From: Cudoniella acicularis
Lineage: Eukaryota; Ascomycota; Leotiomycetes; Helotiales; Helotiaceae
Assembly: GCA_013054445.1 (NCBI GenBank)
Contig: JAAMPI010001345.1
Coordinates: forward strand, 1 to 15,698
Direction: 5' to 3'
Length of the DNA stretch: 15,698 nucleotides
The notes under the pieces: generated by a model
What the model saw: only the letters and a program-made list of their open reading frames with translations
The model's database searches: none
What the model was told of the DNA's origin: nothing
Program-made: the position numbers and the translations under genes
Shown here: one piece after another, positions 1 to 9,696 of the stretch
Layout of the letters: each line of letters starts with the position of its first letter
Position numbering within the stretch: the stretch's first letter is position 1

Positions 1-255
1 CTACAACACGGCATTCGTGGCTTTTCCTGGCCACCTTGTTCACCTGATCTAAACCCGATTGAGAAGGTCTGGCGATGGATGAAAGAAGAGCTAAAGAAAT
101 TGCCGTATGTACCGAAAAACAGAGAGGATATGTGTAGGGAGCTTCAAAAGCTCTAGGATCAGGTAGATCCACGTGACTTTCGGCACTATACCGAGCAATT
201 GACGTGTAAAATCGAGGATGTGATTGAGGTGCGCGGATTAGCTACTATTAATTGA
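1..255 (+). mobile_element. Tc1/mariner-type transposase, 3' fragment with a nonsense codon
   Basis: Frame 1 reads from the window edge through the motif SPDLNPIEKVWRWMKEELKK to a TGA at 253-255. SPDLNPIE is the hallmark of the C-terminal catalytic block of Tc1/IS630/mariner DDE transposases, and its Glu is the third metal-binding catalytic residue. The first two acidic residues lie outside the window, so only about the last 84 codons are present. A TAG at 154-156 interrupts the frame where the family usually has Trp (KL*DQVDP); TGG to TAG is the change expected from RIP. The following ~100 bases, including a G-rich stretch near 318-330, probably hold the 3' terminal inverted repeat, but the partner repeat is not visible, so the end is not fixed. 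An inactive copy is likely. Confidence 0.85.
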
Positions 256-1089
256 TTCGAATTCCGAACTTCCGATTAAAATAATATGAATTGTAATTAT
301 AGTGAGTTTTAGAAGCAAGGGGGTCATTTTCATGGTTCTCGCTTAAGTGGGCCGCTGGTGGTGGCCCCTACTCTTACATTAAAAACTTAATATCTTAAAA
401 TTTATGAGTAATTGAAGTCTATGAAAGCCATTACTATAATTTTTTGAAATAGTTTGCCCTTGTTCAAGTGGTAGTTAGGGCACTTGCTGTTCTGTCGTTA
501 TTTTCCATTTCAAAATAATTTCAAGAAGCAGCCTTGACACCTTCATTTTCTCAACTCATATCTTGGCGATGTTGTCAGCAATTGTTTGCATATGTAATTT
601 AAAAGCCAGCAGTCTGGCAGCAAATTACTCCCCCTGTTGAGTCCTGAATGTCAGCAAGTCTGCAAGTGGGACTCTTCGGCTATGCCTTTATCTTCGCCGA
701 TTACGGTTAATGGTTGCAACCCAGTTTACAGGAGACAGCAAATCAGAGCCTTTCATCTGTATTTATATTAAACACTGAATCTTCATGGCGTGGAATAAAT
801 TAAGTGCGGAAGAATCACTCTGGAGACTTCGGCAATTACCCCGGAAACTACACGATCCCGGATTGAGCCTGCAAGCTGATTAAAGACCCAACCAATGTCA
901 ACCGGACAAATATCTTCACATGCAGCCTGTAGAAATAAGTCGGAAATACAACTAAACCTCTGGAAATCATATCTTGTCTGCTCACAGCCCATGAATTTCT
1001 GAATTTCTAGTTGTACTTTTCTACAAAACCTCGACTGAGAATATTCAACTATCAATCATCATATTTGTTGTGGAGTTTGTCTAAAACAA
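256..1089. other. Intergenic: transposon tail and upstream region of the MFS gene
   Basis: No gene is supported here. The first ~100 bases are probably the tail of the Tc1/mariner element. A 5-6 bp stem with a 9-base loop lies near 348-367 (GGGCC...GGCCC). The rest is AT-rich. A TATA-like tract (tatttatatta) lies around 760-771, about 320 bases before the MFS start codon, which is far for a core promoter. A reverse-strand open frame at 783-1055 has no recognisable motif and is treated as chance. Confidence 0.6.
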
Positions 1090-3159
1090 ATGTTGACCGA
1101 AGGGAAAGAAACCGTTGGGACGCACTGGAAATGCATTCTAGCCTGTTCACTGGTCTCCTTTTGTCCATTTCAATGTGGCTTCGACTCTGGCATCATCAGT
1201 GGCCTTCAAGCCATGCCAGGATTTTTACAGGTACATATCACTTGGTGGACTTTCCAATTCAGCACTAACAACCCCACAAGACTTTTGGACATGAAGACCC
1301 GGAATCTCCCATCGGTTACAATATATCGCCTACGAGGCAACAACTTATCTCCTCTCTCATGATCCTCGGGGCCTGTGTCAGCGCTGGCTTAGCAGGCAAG
1401 CCAATAACCTGAAAAAGCAACTCCGACCGCTCATAACTTATTATGCTTGCAGGTGTAATCTCTAAATTCATCGGACCTAGAGCAGCGCTTCTGGTTTCAT
1501 GCGTCGTTGCTATTACTGCTAATATTATCATGATGACTACCACAAATATTGGAGGGCTCTATGTCGGACGACTACTCGTTGGAGCTTCGAATGGGCTTTA
1601 TACAACGTTTGCGCAAGTCTATATTCAAGTATTCATCCTAGCACCAACTCTACATTCTTGCGCGGGAAATATCTAAAAACTGGGTTTAGGAATGCTCTCC
1701 CCCTCGATACAGAGGACTTTTAATCGGATTATATTCAACATGGGCATCAGCAGGTAATTCACCGTCTCCCTTTTGCATTGAAAGTCTTCACGTCTGTCTT
1801 CTAATCACAACAATAGGCATACTTGTAGGAAGCATCGTGGACAATTATACCAAAGCGCTCCCAGGAATTCACGCCTATCTCATACCTCTCGGAATTGTCT
1901 ATATCATCCCAGGGTTCCTCTCAATCAGCCTCTTCCTCATCCCCGAATCCCCACGCTGGCTACTACAACACGAAAAAGCGGCAAAAGCACGCAAATCCGT
2001 GGAATGGCTGAATCCCTACCCAGAGCTTGTTAACCAAGAAATTTCTATTATACAAGCTACTCTTGATTCCGAGAGCAACCTTGCGCAAAGCACCGAAATC
2101 GTGGACATGTGGAAGAATCCTGTCGATCGGAGACGGACACTGCTTTCGGTAGGGGCTGTGACATTGCTTGCGGCAACGGGATCAATGTATATGTTGAGTA
2201 TGAGTCTTATTTAACACCCCTTATTTCAATTGCTAATAAGTGATGAAAAGTGTATTCAACCTACTTCTTTGAAATGGCGAAGATCGGGTCCCCATTTGAG
2301 AACACTTGTATCTACACCGGCATTGGCGTCCTCGCCACAATCATTAATAACATGGTAATAACTCGATTCGGTCGCCGACGCGTAATGCTCATGACTGGAA
2401 TGGTTTGCTGCGGAATATGCCAACTTGTTCTCGCCTCTACGTACACGGCGTCGCCTGGGACAACCACCACCGGGAAAGTACGTTCTCCTGAAAATCCAGT
2501 TCACTTTCCATGGACTAATTTTAACCCCAATAATGCAGGTAATAGTAGCATTTGCTGTCCTCCAAATTGTGAGCTTCAATGGCATGCTCTCAACTTATGC
2601 CCTGCTATGCGGTGGCGAATTTCCCTCCCAAAGACTCCGTTCCTATACCCTTGGTATCGCGTCCTGCGTTACATTCCTCGGTGCTTGGTTGACAACGTTC
2701 ACGGCTCCGTATTTTATTAATCCTGATGCTTTGAATTGGGGTAAGTCTTCTCATAGAACTCTCTCCTCGTTTAATACATGAAAGAAACGAAGCTGATGAA
2801 GTGAACACAGGTCCAAAATATGGATATATCTGGTTTCCAATTTGCCTCGTTGGGGCGGCATGGGCATGGCTTTATCTTCCCGAGGTGAAAGGGAGAAGTT
2901 TCGAAGAGATTGATGAGATGGTAATTACTCTCCAAAACCCTTTCTCCATTCATTGTTCTTTTATTTGGAGATGGTATTCAACTGACATTTGTGGGTAAAT
3001 GAATAGTTTGAGGCCCATGTACCATCCCGGAAGTTTAGAGGTTACCGATGTGTTGGAATCGCTAGCGTCGCTCTTGTGGGGGAGGAAGAGAAAACGAAGG
3101 ATGAGGCCCAAGTTAGTCATGAGGAAGTCGGAAGTTGTGAGGAGAAAATTGTTGGTTAG
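1090..3159 (+). CDS. MFS sugar transporter (sugar porter family), nine exons
   Basis: A 12-helix plasma-membrane sugar/H+ symporter-type protein is predicted; the substrate is unknown. Exons join in frame as 1090-1230, 1281-1395, 1453-1628, 1690-1753, 1817-2197, 2251-2477, 2539-2740, 2811-2920 and 3007-3159, giving 522 aa, the usual family length. Visible motifs are GFDSGIISGLQAMPGF in helix 1, ECSPPRYRG (residues 145-153), PESPRWL (208-214), RFGRRR (331-336), GGEFPSQRLR (393-402) and PEVKGRSFEEIDEMFE (459-474), in family order. Introns are 50-86 nt; intron 2 (1396-1452) has a GC donor. The loop 2-3 motif is degenerate (SKFIGPRA instead of a D-x-x-GRR/K type). No frame break was found, so the gene looks functional. 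It converges with the hydrolase gene downstream. Family call is firm; substrate (hexose, disaccharide, sugar acid or quinate-like) is open. Confidence 0.9.
1396..1452 (+). other. GC-AG intron 2 of the MFS gene
   Basis: The exon 2/3 junction needs removal of a 57-nt segment beginning gcaagcc and ending ttgcag to rebuild SAGLAG-VISKFIG in frame. GC followed by AAG is the known minor donor class, and the acceptor is canonical. No GT donor close by keeps the frame and the helix-2/3 sequence. Confidence 0.75.
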
Positions 3160-3977
3160 ATCGTCGACATCTGCTGCGCGCCTTCCGTTGGCATAGACGC
3201 TTAAAATGAATGCATTAGTGCAAAGAGCATAAAGTAGAGCCAAAATGAAATTTCTACTTTATGAACTTAGTAGTTATTTTACTGCTTTGAAGTGCTGCAT
3301 GTAATTTCGCGACGTGGGTAGCAGAGTAATGCCGAGCTCACAAGGGTTCGATCGCTAAATCCCAGGGACCAATTCACTGTAAATTAGCGTACAGCTGCCT
3401 AATTGTCACATTACAACCTCATGACAACAAAAATGACAAAGCTATTCGGTTTCACGACTAAGATAAATGATTTTACAAAACTATATTTGGAAATTTTTTT
3501 TAGTGGAGTAACGGTCTTAGAAGCAAGTAAAAGATTGATAATTGACTGCTGTTGAGATTCTTCAAATAGGCTGTGAGGGGATCTCTCCTGGACAGAGTAG
3601 CTGTAAAATAATATAATTGAGGGGCCAATGTTTACTTAATGTCCCGTTGCTATTTAATTGTATAGGAGTTTCTTCAATTTGGTAGTAATTATTTTGAAGT
3701 GTTTCCTAGATCTTTCAGGACACGGTGAGGGAATATTGAATTACATGTAGAAAATGAGATATTTAGTTTCAAAAGTACTTATTTAGTGTTTAATCTGAAA
3801 AAAGAACGGAGTCATTTAACAACACTGGTTCATTTTTGATTTAAATCGCAAATCGCAAAGTCTAATCATTAAATTCGGTGAGCAGTCCTCAGAATGGAAA
3901 CGTCTCCAAAATACTTGAAGTTAAAAACAACAAAAATCTCCGCAATATCTTATGGACTACAAATCTCAAAGATCGTT
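3160..3977. other. Intergenic between convergent genes; possible degenerate tRNA-like sequence
   Basis: This AT-rich spacer separates the 3' ends of the MFS and hydrolase genes and holds no open frame with recognisable content. The only local structure is at about 3315-3372, where tgggtagcagag resembles a pol III A box and gggttcgatcg a B box. The spacing is shorter than in a real tRNA and no cloverleaf closes, so at most it is a decayed tRNA-derived SINE. A 17-base string at 3687-3703 recurs at 10449-10465. Confidence 0.4.
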
Positions 3978-5293
3978 CTACCTTTTCAACGCCTCTACCG
4001 CACTAACTTTCAATCCATCTCTCCAAAATCCCTCAACTAAAGGCTTTCTTCCCCTCTTTCCCTCCTTCGGTAACTCATTCAAAAATCGCCACCTCACAGC
4101 CTCTTTCCACCCCTTCTCCTTCCACGCATTAACATTGTCCCCTTTCCCGTCATTCAAAAGTGGTAAAACCTCAAATAACCCCGGGTCATGCGCTAAACAC
4201 ACAAATACGTCCTCAGAAGCGTCAAATTCCTTCATGCTGCTGATACTTATGTCTGCAGTATCTGGATCTACATATGCGCTTCCAGGAGCGCGACTCGCTG
4301 TGTAATAACTCTGTGTTCGTTTTTCTTCTTCTGTGTGACCTGAATGGCAGTCTGTGAATAGTTCACAGGGACATGGACTTGGAAAGTGAGAATCGAGTCC
4401 GAATCTTGCGGGAGAAAGGGTTTCGGGAAGGGGAATGTAAGGAGAAGGTCTAAGACTGCCGGGGAAGTGACAGGTATCTGCTCCTAGAAGCATAAATGTT
4501 GTCGGTGTGGTTCGCGCGAGACCACATATGTGGCCGATGGCGTGGCCGGGAACATCAAGGAGGTAGAACGATCCGTCTTGAAAGTAATCGTAGGCATTAA
4601 ATTTGCCAATTTTGAAGGAGGTGTCAAAGGATATTTCTTTCATTTCACGACCACTGTTTCGCGTTAATAAATTATTGATAAGAGTTCGAATACTAATTTA
4701 GAGATTTAAACTTACGAGTAGTCACTTTCCAGTAGTGTAGAATTCGGATTTGAGGGGTAACCTGGGAGTAAACTTTCTTTGAAGCCGGGTCCGACTATGA
4801 TGTTAACGGAAGCCGGGAATTTGGACATATCTCCAACATGGTCGAAATGCCAGTGACTGGGGTAAAAATGTTAGCAAATTACTTTTGAGAACTATTTCCA
4901 AACTTGGCTCTAGAAAGATTACCTCCAGATTACACTTTCTAGTGCATTCAAATCAACCCCCGCAGTCTCCAGAACTTCATGCACACCAGCATCACACCTC
5001 AACCCCTTCACATTAACACCCTTCTCAAATCTAGTTCTCACCACAGGCGAATAATTCCAGTAATCTTTCCGGCCTCCGGCATCAAACAGAATTTGTTTCC
5101 CCGTCTCCTGATTGGTGATGAGAAAGCCTATCGTGGGACAATTATATATTTCATGGCCGGGAATGATTGGGTTAAGAAAGTTTTCGGATCTGACATAAAG
5201 GCAAAGGGTGGTATCTATGGCTTGGACTGTGACTAGGGAGGACGACGAGGGAAGGGAAAGGGGGGGCGCTGGTTTGGAGGTTATGCTTGGCAT
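3978..5293 (-). CDS. Metallo-beta-lactamase-fold hydrolase, lactonase-like, three exons
   Basis: A Zn-dependent hydrolase of the metallo-beta-lactamase superfamily, in the branch that contains AHL-lactonase-like enzymes and many fungal proteins of unknown substrate. Minus-strand exons are 5293-4923, 4856-4716 and 4653-3978, with introns of 66 and 62 nt that have GT/AG borders and keep the frame, giving 395 aa. All expected metal ligands are visible: SHWHFDHVGD supplies HxHxDH at residues 125-130, PGHAIGH gives His 208, LLGADTCHFPG gives Asp 230, and VCLAHDPGL gives His 326. The RPSPYIPLPETL stretch after the Asp is typical of this fungal subgroup as I recall it. There is no clear signal peptide, so it is probably cytosolic. 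The gene looks intact. It is transcribed divergently from the ALDH pseudogene, which hints at a shared pathway such as opening of a sugar- or hydroxyacid-lactone; that role is inference. Confidence 0.88.
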
Positions 5294-6037
5294 GGTAACC
5301 CCGAGTGGTGAAGCTATTCAGAAAATAACAGTCAAAAGATTTTCCGGGCCATAAGCATTTGATGTCGTCAATCCAGCAAGAAAATGATCCTTAACTCATC
5401 AAAATATAAAAATCACGAAAACGAAGTTGCATTATCAAAGAGAGAGTCGGCTGCGAGGTACAGAACAGGCATACCCCACTTTCAATTCAAGCAATATGGT
5501 TGTGATGCTCTATTATCTTAAAACCGACGCGATTCACGGAAATACCAGATTCGAGGCATCGAGAATGAAAAGCGCGATTTCCTAGTCGGCTACGTGTACC
5601 CGACCCCACTTTAATATACAACAAGACAAGTGCACCCGTAGCTTCGAGATAAGAAGGCACTAGTGGAGCTGCCTGAACCCTGTATTCCGATATCTTGGGG
5701 CCATCAAAACAGGATAATCCTTGCAATTCTGGCCAAGAGATAAGACAATGGGAAAGAGCTTCCAGATCAACCAAACATGGAAGAATAGACGAGAGGCAAG
5801 TCGTTTCGAGGAAAAGGGGTCGTTCGCTTATATTAAAAGGGGTAGCTACGATAAGCCTGAACCCACTTTCATCGGCTCTCCGCATTTCATTCTTGCTTTC
5901 GGGTTCGTTCGTCCCGCCATCTACCACCAATTTCAAGGGGTTTTACAAATCCTTGTTGGATGAATATAGCAGAAATGCACCCCTACAATCTGACTTCGAA
6001 CTTTAAACTTTCATCTTTAAAGCGTTTTTTTTGAGCC
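5294..6037. promoter_or_regulatory. Divergent intergenic region between hydrolase and ALDH genes
   Basis: These 744 bases separate two start codons facing away from each other, so they should hold both promoters. Three HGATAR-type sites (GATAAG) lie on the plus strand at 5648-5653, 5739-5744 and 5850-5855; this is the consensus bound by fungal GATA factors such as AreA. About two matches are expected by chance over both strands, so the cluster is only suggestive. A TATA-like tract (tatattaaaa) sits at 5830-5839. A reverse-strand open frame of 149 codons at 5487-5936 has no recognisable motif and is not called. Confidence 0.4.
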
Positions 6038-7842
6038 ATGAATACCCCGCTGGAAACGCAGTTATTTATCAATAACGAGGTAATGAATATACAGCCTTCA
6101 CATCGTGAAAGGTCTTTTGCTGAAATTATTTTGATAGTTTGTCCCTGCTTCAACTAAAGAGACTTTTGACCTATTTTCACCTCATAACGGTAAACTCGTT
6201 GCTAAAGGTATGCAGAATGATACAAACCCTTCCTCGAATCCTGTCTCTTTGAATGTTGTTAATATAAACTTTCCATAGTCGCTGAGTCCTCAGTCGACGA
6301 CGTGAACACCGCTGTAGCCTGTGCACAAGCAGCCTTCGCCTCATAGAGCGCCCTCTCCCCCCACGAACGCGGCAAACCCCTCAAAGCAATGGCTGCCAAA
6401 ATCCTCGAATCTAAACCTGAACTCGCACACCTCGAAGCTCGCTCAGTAGGGAAACCTGTTTATGATTTCTTCGATGGCGATTATGCTGCTGTGCACTTCA
6501 ACTATTTTGGCGAGGCGGGCTACGCACAAGGACACACGAGTTTAAACACACCTGGGTTTCTGAACATGAGTTTGAGACAGCCTTTTGGTGTTGTAGGAAT
6601 TATCATCCAGTGTAAGTTAATAGGGCCTTTGTTCTTACACTTTCCCACCTCACTTTGTTTATCATTTCTCCTGAACCCTTCCCGGAACCTTCCTAATCCA
6701 GCGAAATTTATCCTGAGGCTTTCCTAGAGAGGCAAAAACTAACTCCCCAGTCTCCTAGGGAATACTCCGTTGGTATTTTTCAGTAAGAAAGTTGCTCCTG
6801 CTGTGGCGGCAGGGAATACGGTTGTTTTGAAGAGTAGTGAGAAAGCTCCTCTTACAGTACGATTTTTTCCTCCTTTTGAAACTAAATACGAGGGAGAATA
6901 TGGACTGACTGCGACTTACTCTAGTCTTGGAAGGTCGCTCAATGGATCGCCGAATGCGGGTTTCCCCTAGGAGTAATCAACGTTCTCCCTGGACACGGAC
7001 ACATTTCGGGCTCCGCTATGTCCTTACGTACATCTGTTCCCGCTCTCTCCTTCACCGGACGCACACGCATAGGCCGTGCCATCCAAATTGCATCAGCGCA
7101 ATCCAACCTCAAGAAAGTCGTCTTTGAACTGAGTAAGAAAGGGCCTGCGTTGGTTTTTGAAGATGCCGACTTGGATGAAGCAGTGAAGGGGACAGAACAC
7201 AGTATTTATTGGAACAGTGGGCAGACCAGCATGGCGAACAGCAGGGTCTATGTGCGTGAGAATATCAAGGAAAAATTTCTGGAAGCTTTCGTGAAGAAGG
7301 CGAAAGAGAGGAAAATGGGCGATCCAACTGAGCTCTGTACTAATCATGGTCCATAAGCTGATAAGGTGCAGTATGAAACTGTGCTGCGGTATATTGATAT
7401 TGGGAAAGAGAGTGGGAGGGTTGTTTTGAGTGCAGAGGAGAACGCAACGGTTAAGAAAGAGGAGCAGAACATTATAGTGCATCCCGTTATTTTCGTGGAT
7501 CAGCCGGAGCACAGTAGGATTATGAAAGAAGAAATTTTTGGCCCGGGAGTTGTCATCAACACTTTCAAGACAGAGGAGGAAGTTATTTCGAAAGCTAACG
7601 ACACTGAATTCGGACTTTATGCAGCTCTGTATACGAAGGATTTAGAGCGAGCGTTGAGGGTGGGCAAGAAATTGGAAAGCGGAATGATAGGAGTCAACTG
7701 TGCGAGCCCGACAGGAAGTTGGGATTTGCCTTTTGGGGGTTGGAAGGGAAGTGGAACGGGAAGAGAGAGTTTGTTGGAGAGCATGGATCACTTTTTGGAG
7801 CAGAAGAGTATATATATCAAGGTTCCAGGGATTAGGGGTTGA
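6038..7842 (+). pseudogene. NAD(P)-dependent aldehyde dehydrogenase, decayed, five exons
   Basis: Members oxidise aldehydes to acids with NAD(P). Exons 6038-6079, 6138-6207, 6279-6611, 6759-6856 and 6925-7842 join in frame to 486 codons, a full family length, starting MNTPLETQLFINNE and ending at TGA 7840-7842. Family landmarks are present: DDVNTAV, VAPAVAAGNTVVLK, GVINVLPGHG, FELSKKGP with the general-base Glu at codon 249, KEEIFGPG and PFGGWKGSGTGRE. Damage: codon 60 is TAG (6344-6346) where Trp is expected; codon 325 is TAA (7354-7356), probably from CAA. Both fit C-to-T at CpA. The GQxC active site reads GQTS, so the catalytic Cys is Ser at codon 283 (7228-7230); its 34-residue distance from Glu 249 matches the family. 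The cofactor motif GSTxxG reads GRTRIG. Splice sites remain good, so inactivation is fairly recent. It diverges from the hydrolase and converges with the dehydrogenase. Confidence 0.9.
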
Positions 7843-8722
7843 ATGTATTTTATTAATTCATTCACGAGAAATTATACTTGACTCAGAGGATTCAAGAATA
7901 GCCTTTTTTTTTTCAAAATAGGACCATAAGGCGGTTCAAAAGTGACACCCGTGTGGATACGCGAGTAGCGACCTTCAGCGTGCTCGCCAGCTAAAATAAC
8001 AGCGCATACTCGCTAAGCTACAGCGCACGACAGCGACATGTGCGGGGTAATGTAGCGGCCACAGGCTCTATAGTTTAAATAGCGGTTTCTCAGCGAGTGT
8101 TGCTAATTTATTAACTGGGAGGAGTCGTAATCTCCGTTTATGAAATTAAGAACTGTAATACCGGCGACTTCTTCTCAGCATTTTGTGATTAAATTATAGC
8201 CGTGAGCTATTTATTTCGTTCTAAACAGTCAAAAGTGGTCACACGTCTTCATTAAGCATCTACTATTCGACTTTAAATCCAGTTAATGATCTTTAAGTAT
8301 TGAAAGTTCATATATCATAACCGTAAAGGTTTGGTAGACCTATCCAGAGAAACATAAAATATATTGGTCTTTGAAGTTCTCCCTTATATACTAGCCTTTA
8401 GGAAAGGTTTTCTGCAATTTATCATTGATGGCTACATTAAGTGGGGCATAGTGAATCATAGCCTCTACTTCGATCGAATCAAACAATTGAGTAATTTGTT
8501 GAATTCTAAACTCGATAAAAGAAATAACTTTAAATAGGAATCTAAAAAGAATAACATGGTGCTAAGGGAGGTAGTAGAGCAATACATTTCTTTTCAGTAC
8601 CTTAGACTAGGAGTCTAGGAATAAATAAACATCTCTAGGAAGAAAATACGGCTTCCAGAATGCTCCTTTATCTTAGAAGTAAGATCTTACCAGTTCCACA
8701 ATCGATCTCCCGATTCTCCCCC
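7843..8722. other. Intergenic between convergent genes; AGCG-rich island
   Basis: No gene is seen. At 7967-8095, eight copies of AGCG occur on the plus strand (mostly CAGCG or TAGCG), with only one CGCT in the same stretch. It is more GC-rich than the AT-rich flanks and may be a remnant of a mobile element. The string tcaaaagtg occurs at about 7936 and again at about 8229 in the same orientation. The rest, 8110-8722, is AT-rich without open frames of note. Confidence 0.4.
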
Positions 8723-9696
8723 CTACTCACCATTCTCAAACTTCAACCCAGAATTCATCCTCACAACTCCATACATGCCAGCAATATCTCCCTTGTCTCC
8801 TCCCCGGCTATATTCGCCAACCGCTCTCAAATACCTCATCACCGTCTCGGCATTCTTAATCTTCGTCCCCGAAGCCTCCACAAGATGCAAAGCATGAGCC
8901 GTATCCTTTATACCCATAGCCACCGAACCCAATGGCTCCTCCCTCCAATAGGTCCCACTTAACATCCGGTCCGCATAACTCGCATACGCGTCCCCAAACA
9001 TAACATCTACCCATTTTTTCATAGCTTCCGTACCAACCTCTGTTTTCTCAGCTAAAGTAAATACTTCGGCAAGCTGGCAAGCCATGTTCATGATGCAGGT
9101 GTTGCCGACGATTTTCAGCTTGAGCGCCGTACCGCATGGCTTATCCTCAAAGGAAATTTCGGCACGCCCAATAACGCCTGTCAAATAAGGCCTCACTCTC
9201 TCGATAGCGGACTTGGGGCCGGCTGGGATACAAAGCAGTTGGCCTGTGGCAGCGGCTGCTGGGGGCCCAACAACAGGGCAGGACACGAATGAGGCACCGA
9301 CATCTGTTACAAGGCTGGCAACTTTATCTGCTGTGTCAGGGTCGATAGTCTCACAGCTGACGAACATCTTGTCCTTGATATTACCGGAAGTGATGATAGC
9401 GCAGTAGGTTTCTTCGACTGTTGCGTCGTTGCTTAGGCACGAGAAAATGATATCTGCTTGAGCTACTGCTTCGAGGAGTGATTGCATTGCTTGCACCTTT
9501 CCCGGTAACTCTCTGGCGAGTTGATCAGATCGGGAACTGGTGCGGTTGTAGACGAGGAGGGGCTTGTCCAGCGGCCCTTTTTCAACGAGCATTTTGCATG
9601 CTCCCTGCTGAGGTTAGCTAGTTGTCTATAGAAACAAGGGTTTCCACTTACACGTCCAATATTACCAAGTCCAATCCATAGTAATTGAGGAGCCAT
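8723..9696 (-). CDS. 3-hydroxyisobutyrate / 6-phosphogluconate dehydrogenase-type oxidoreductase, two exons
   Basis: A beta-hydroxyacid dehydrogenase: NAD(P)-dependent oxidation of a 3-hydroxyacid or reduction of the matching semialdehyde. Minus-strand exons 9696-9652 and 9604-8723 give 308 aa, the normal length. Exon 1 encodes MAPQLLWIGLGNIGR, and splicing to GACKML completes the N-terminal Rossmann motif (GLGNIGRG). Further family features are VYNRTSS, the substrate-loop region FVSCPVVGPPAAAATGQL (residues 121-138), the catalytic Lys 179 and Asn 183 in KIVGN, and a C-terminal domain ending KGDIAGMYGVVRMNSGLKFEN. The acceptor is a tandem CAGCAG; using the second CAG fits the family best, the first would insert one Gln. 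No damage was seen. It faces the ALDH pseudogene tail to tail, 880 bases away. The exact hydroxyacid cannot be told from sequence. Confidence 0.88.

Noticed and set aside
456..486. Interleaved inverted repeats GCCCT/AGGGC and CAAGTG/CACTTG resembling a small pseudoknot
   Set aside because: Stems are 5-6 bases and share a base at position 481; such structures are common by chance in a window of this size.
783..1055. Reverse-strand open frame of 90 codons upstream of the MFS gene
   Set aside because: No motif, no sign of splicing to neighbours, and it lies in the probable promoter of the MFS gene.
5487..5936. Reverse-strand open frame of 149 codons in the divergent promoter region
   Set aside because: It is long enough to consider, but has no recognisable domain, overlaps plus-strand open frames of similar quality, and sits where two promoters are expected. 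BLASTP with conserved hits would reverse this.
6344..7356. Stop-codon reassignment or programmed readthrough in the ALDH gene
   Set aside because: Two different stops (TAG and TAA) stand for two different residues (Trp and Gln), other active-site residues are lost too, and intact neighbouring genes use normal stops.
7093..7512. Reverse-strand open frame of 139 codons
   Set aside because: It is the antisense shadow of ALDH exon 5, whose sense frame matches the family closely.
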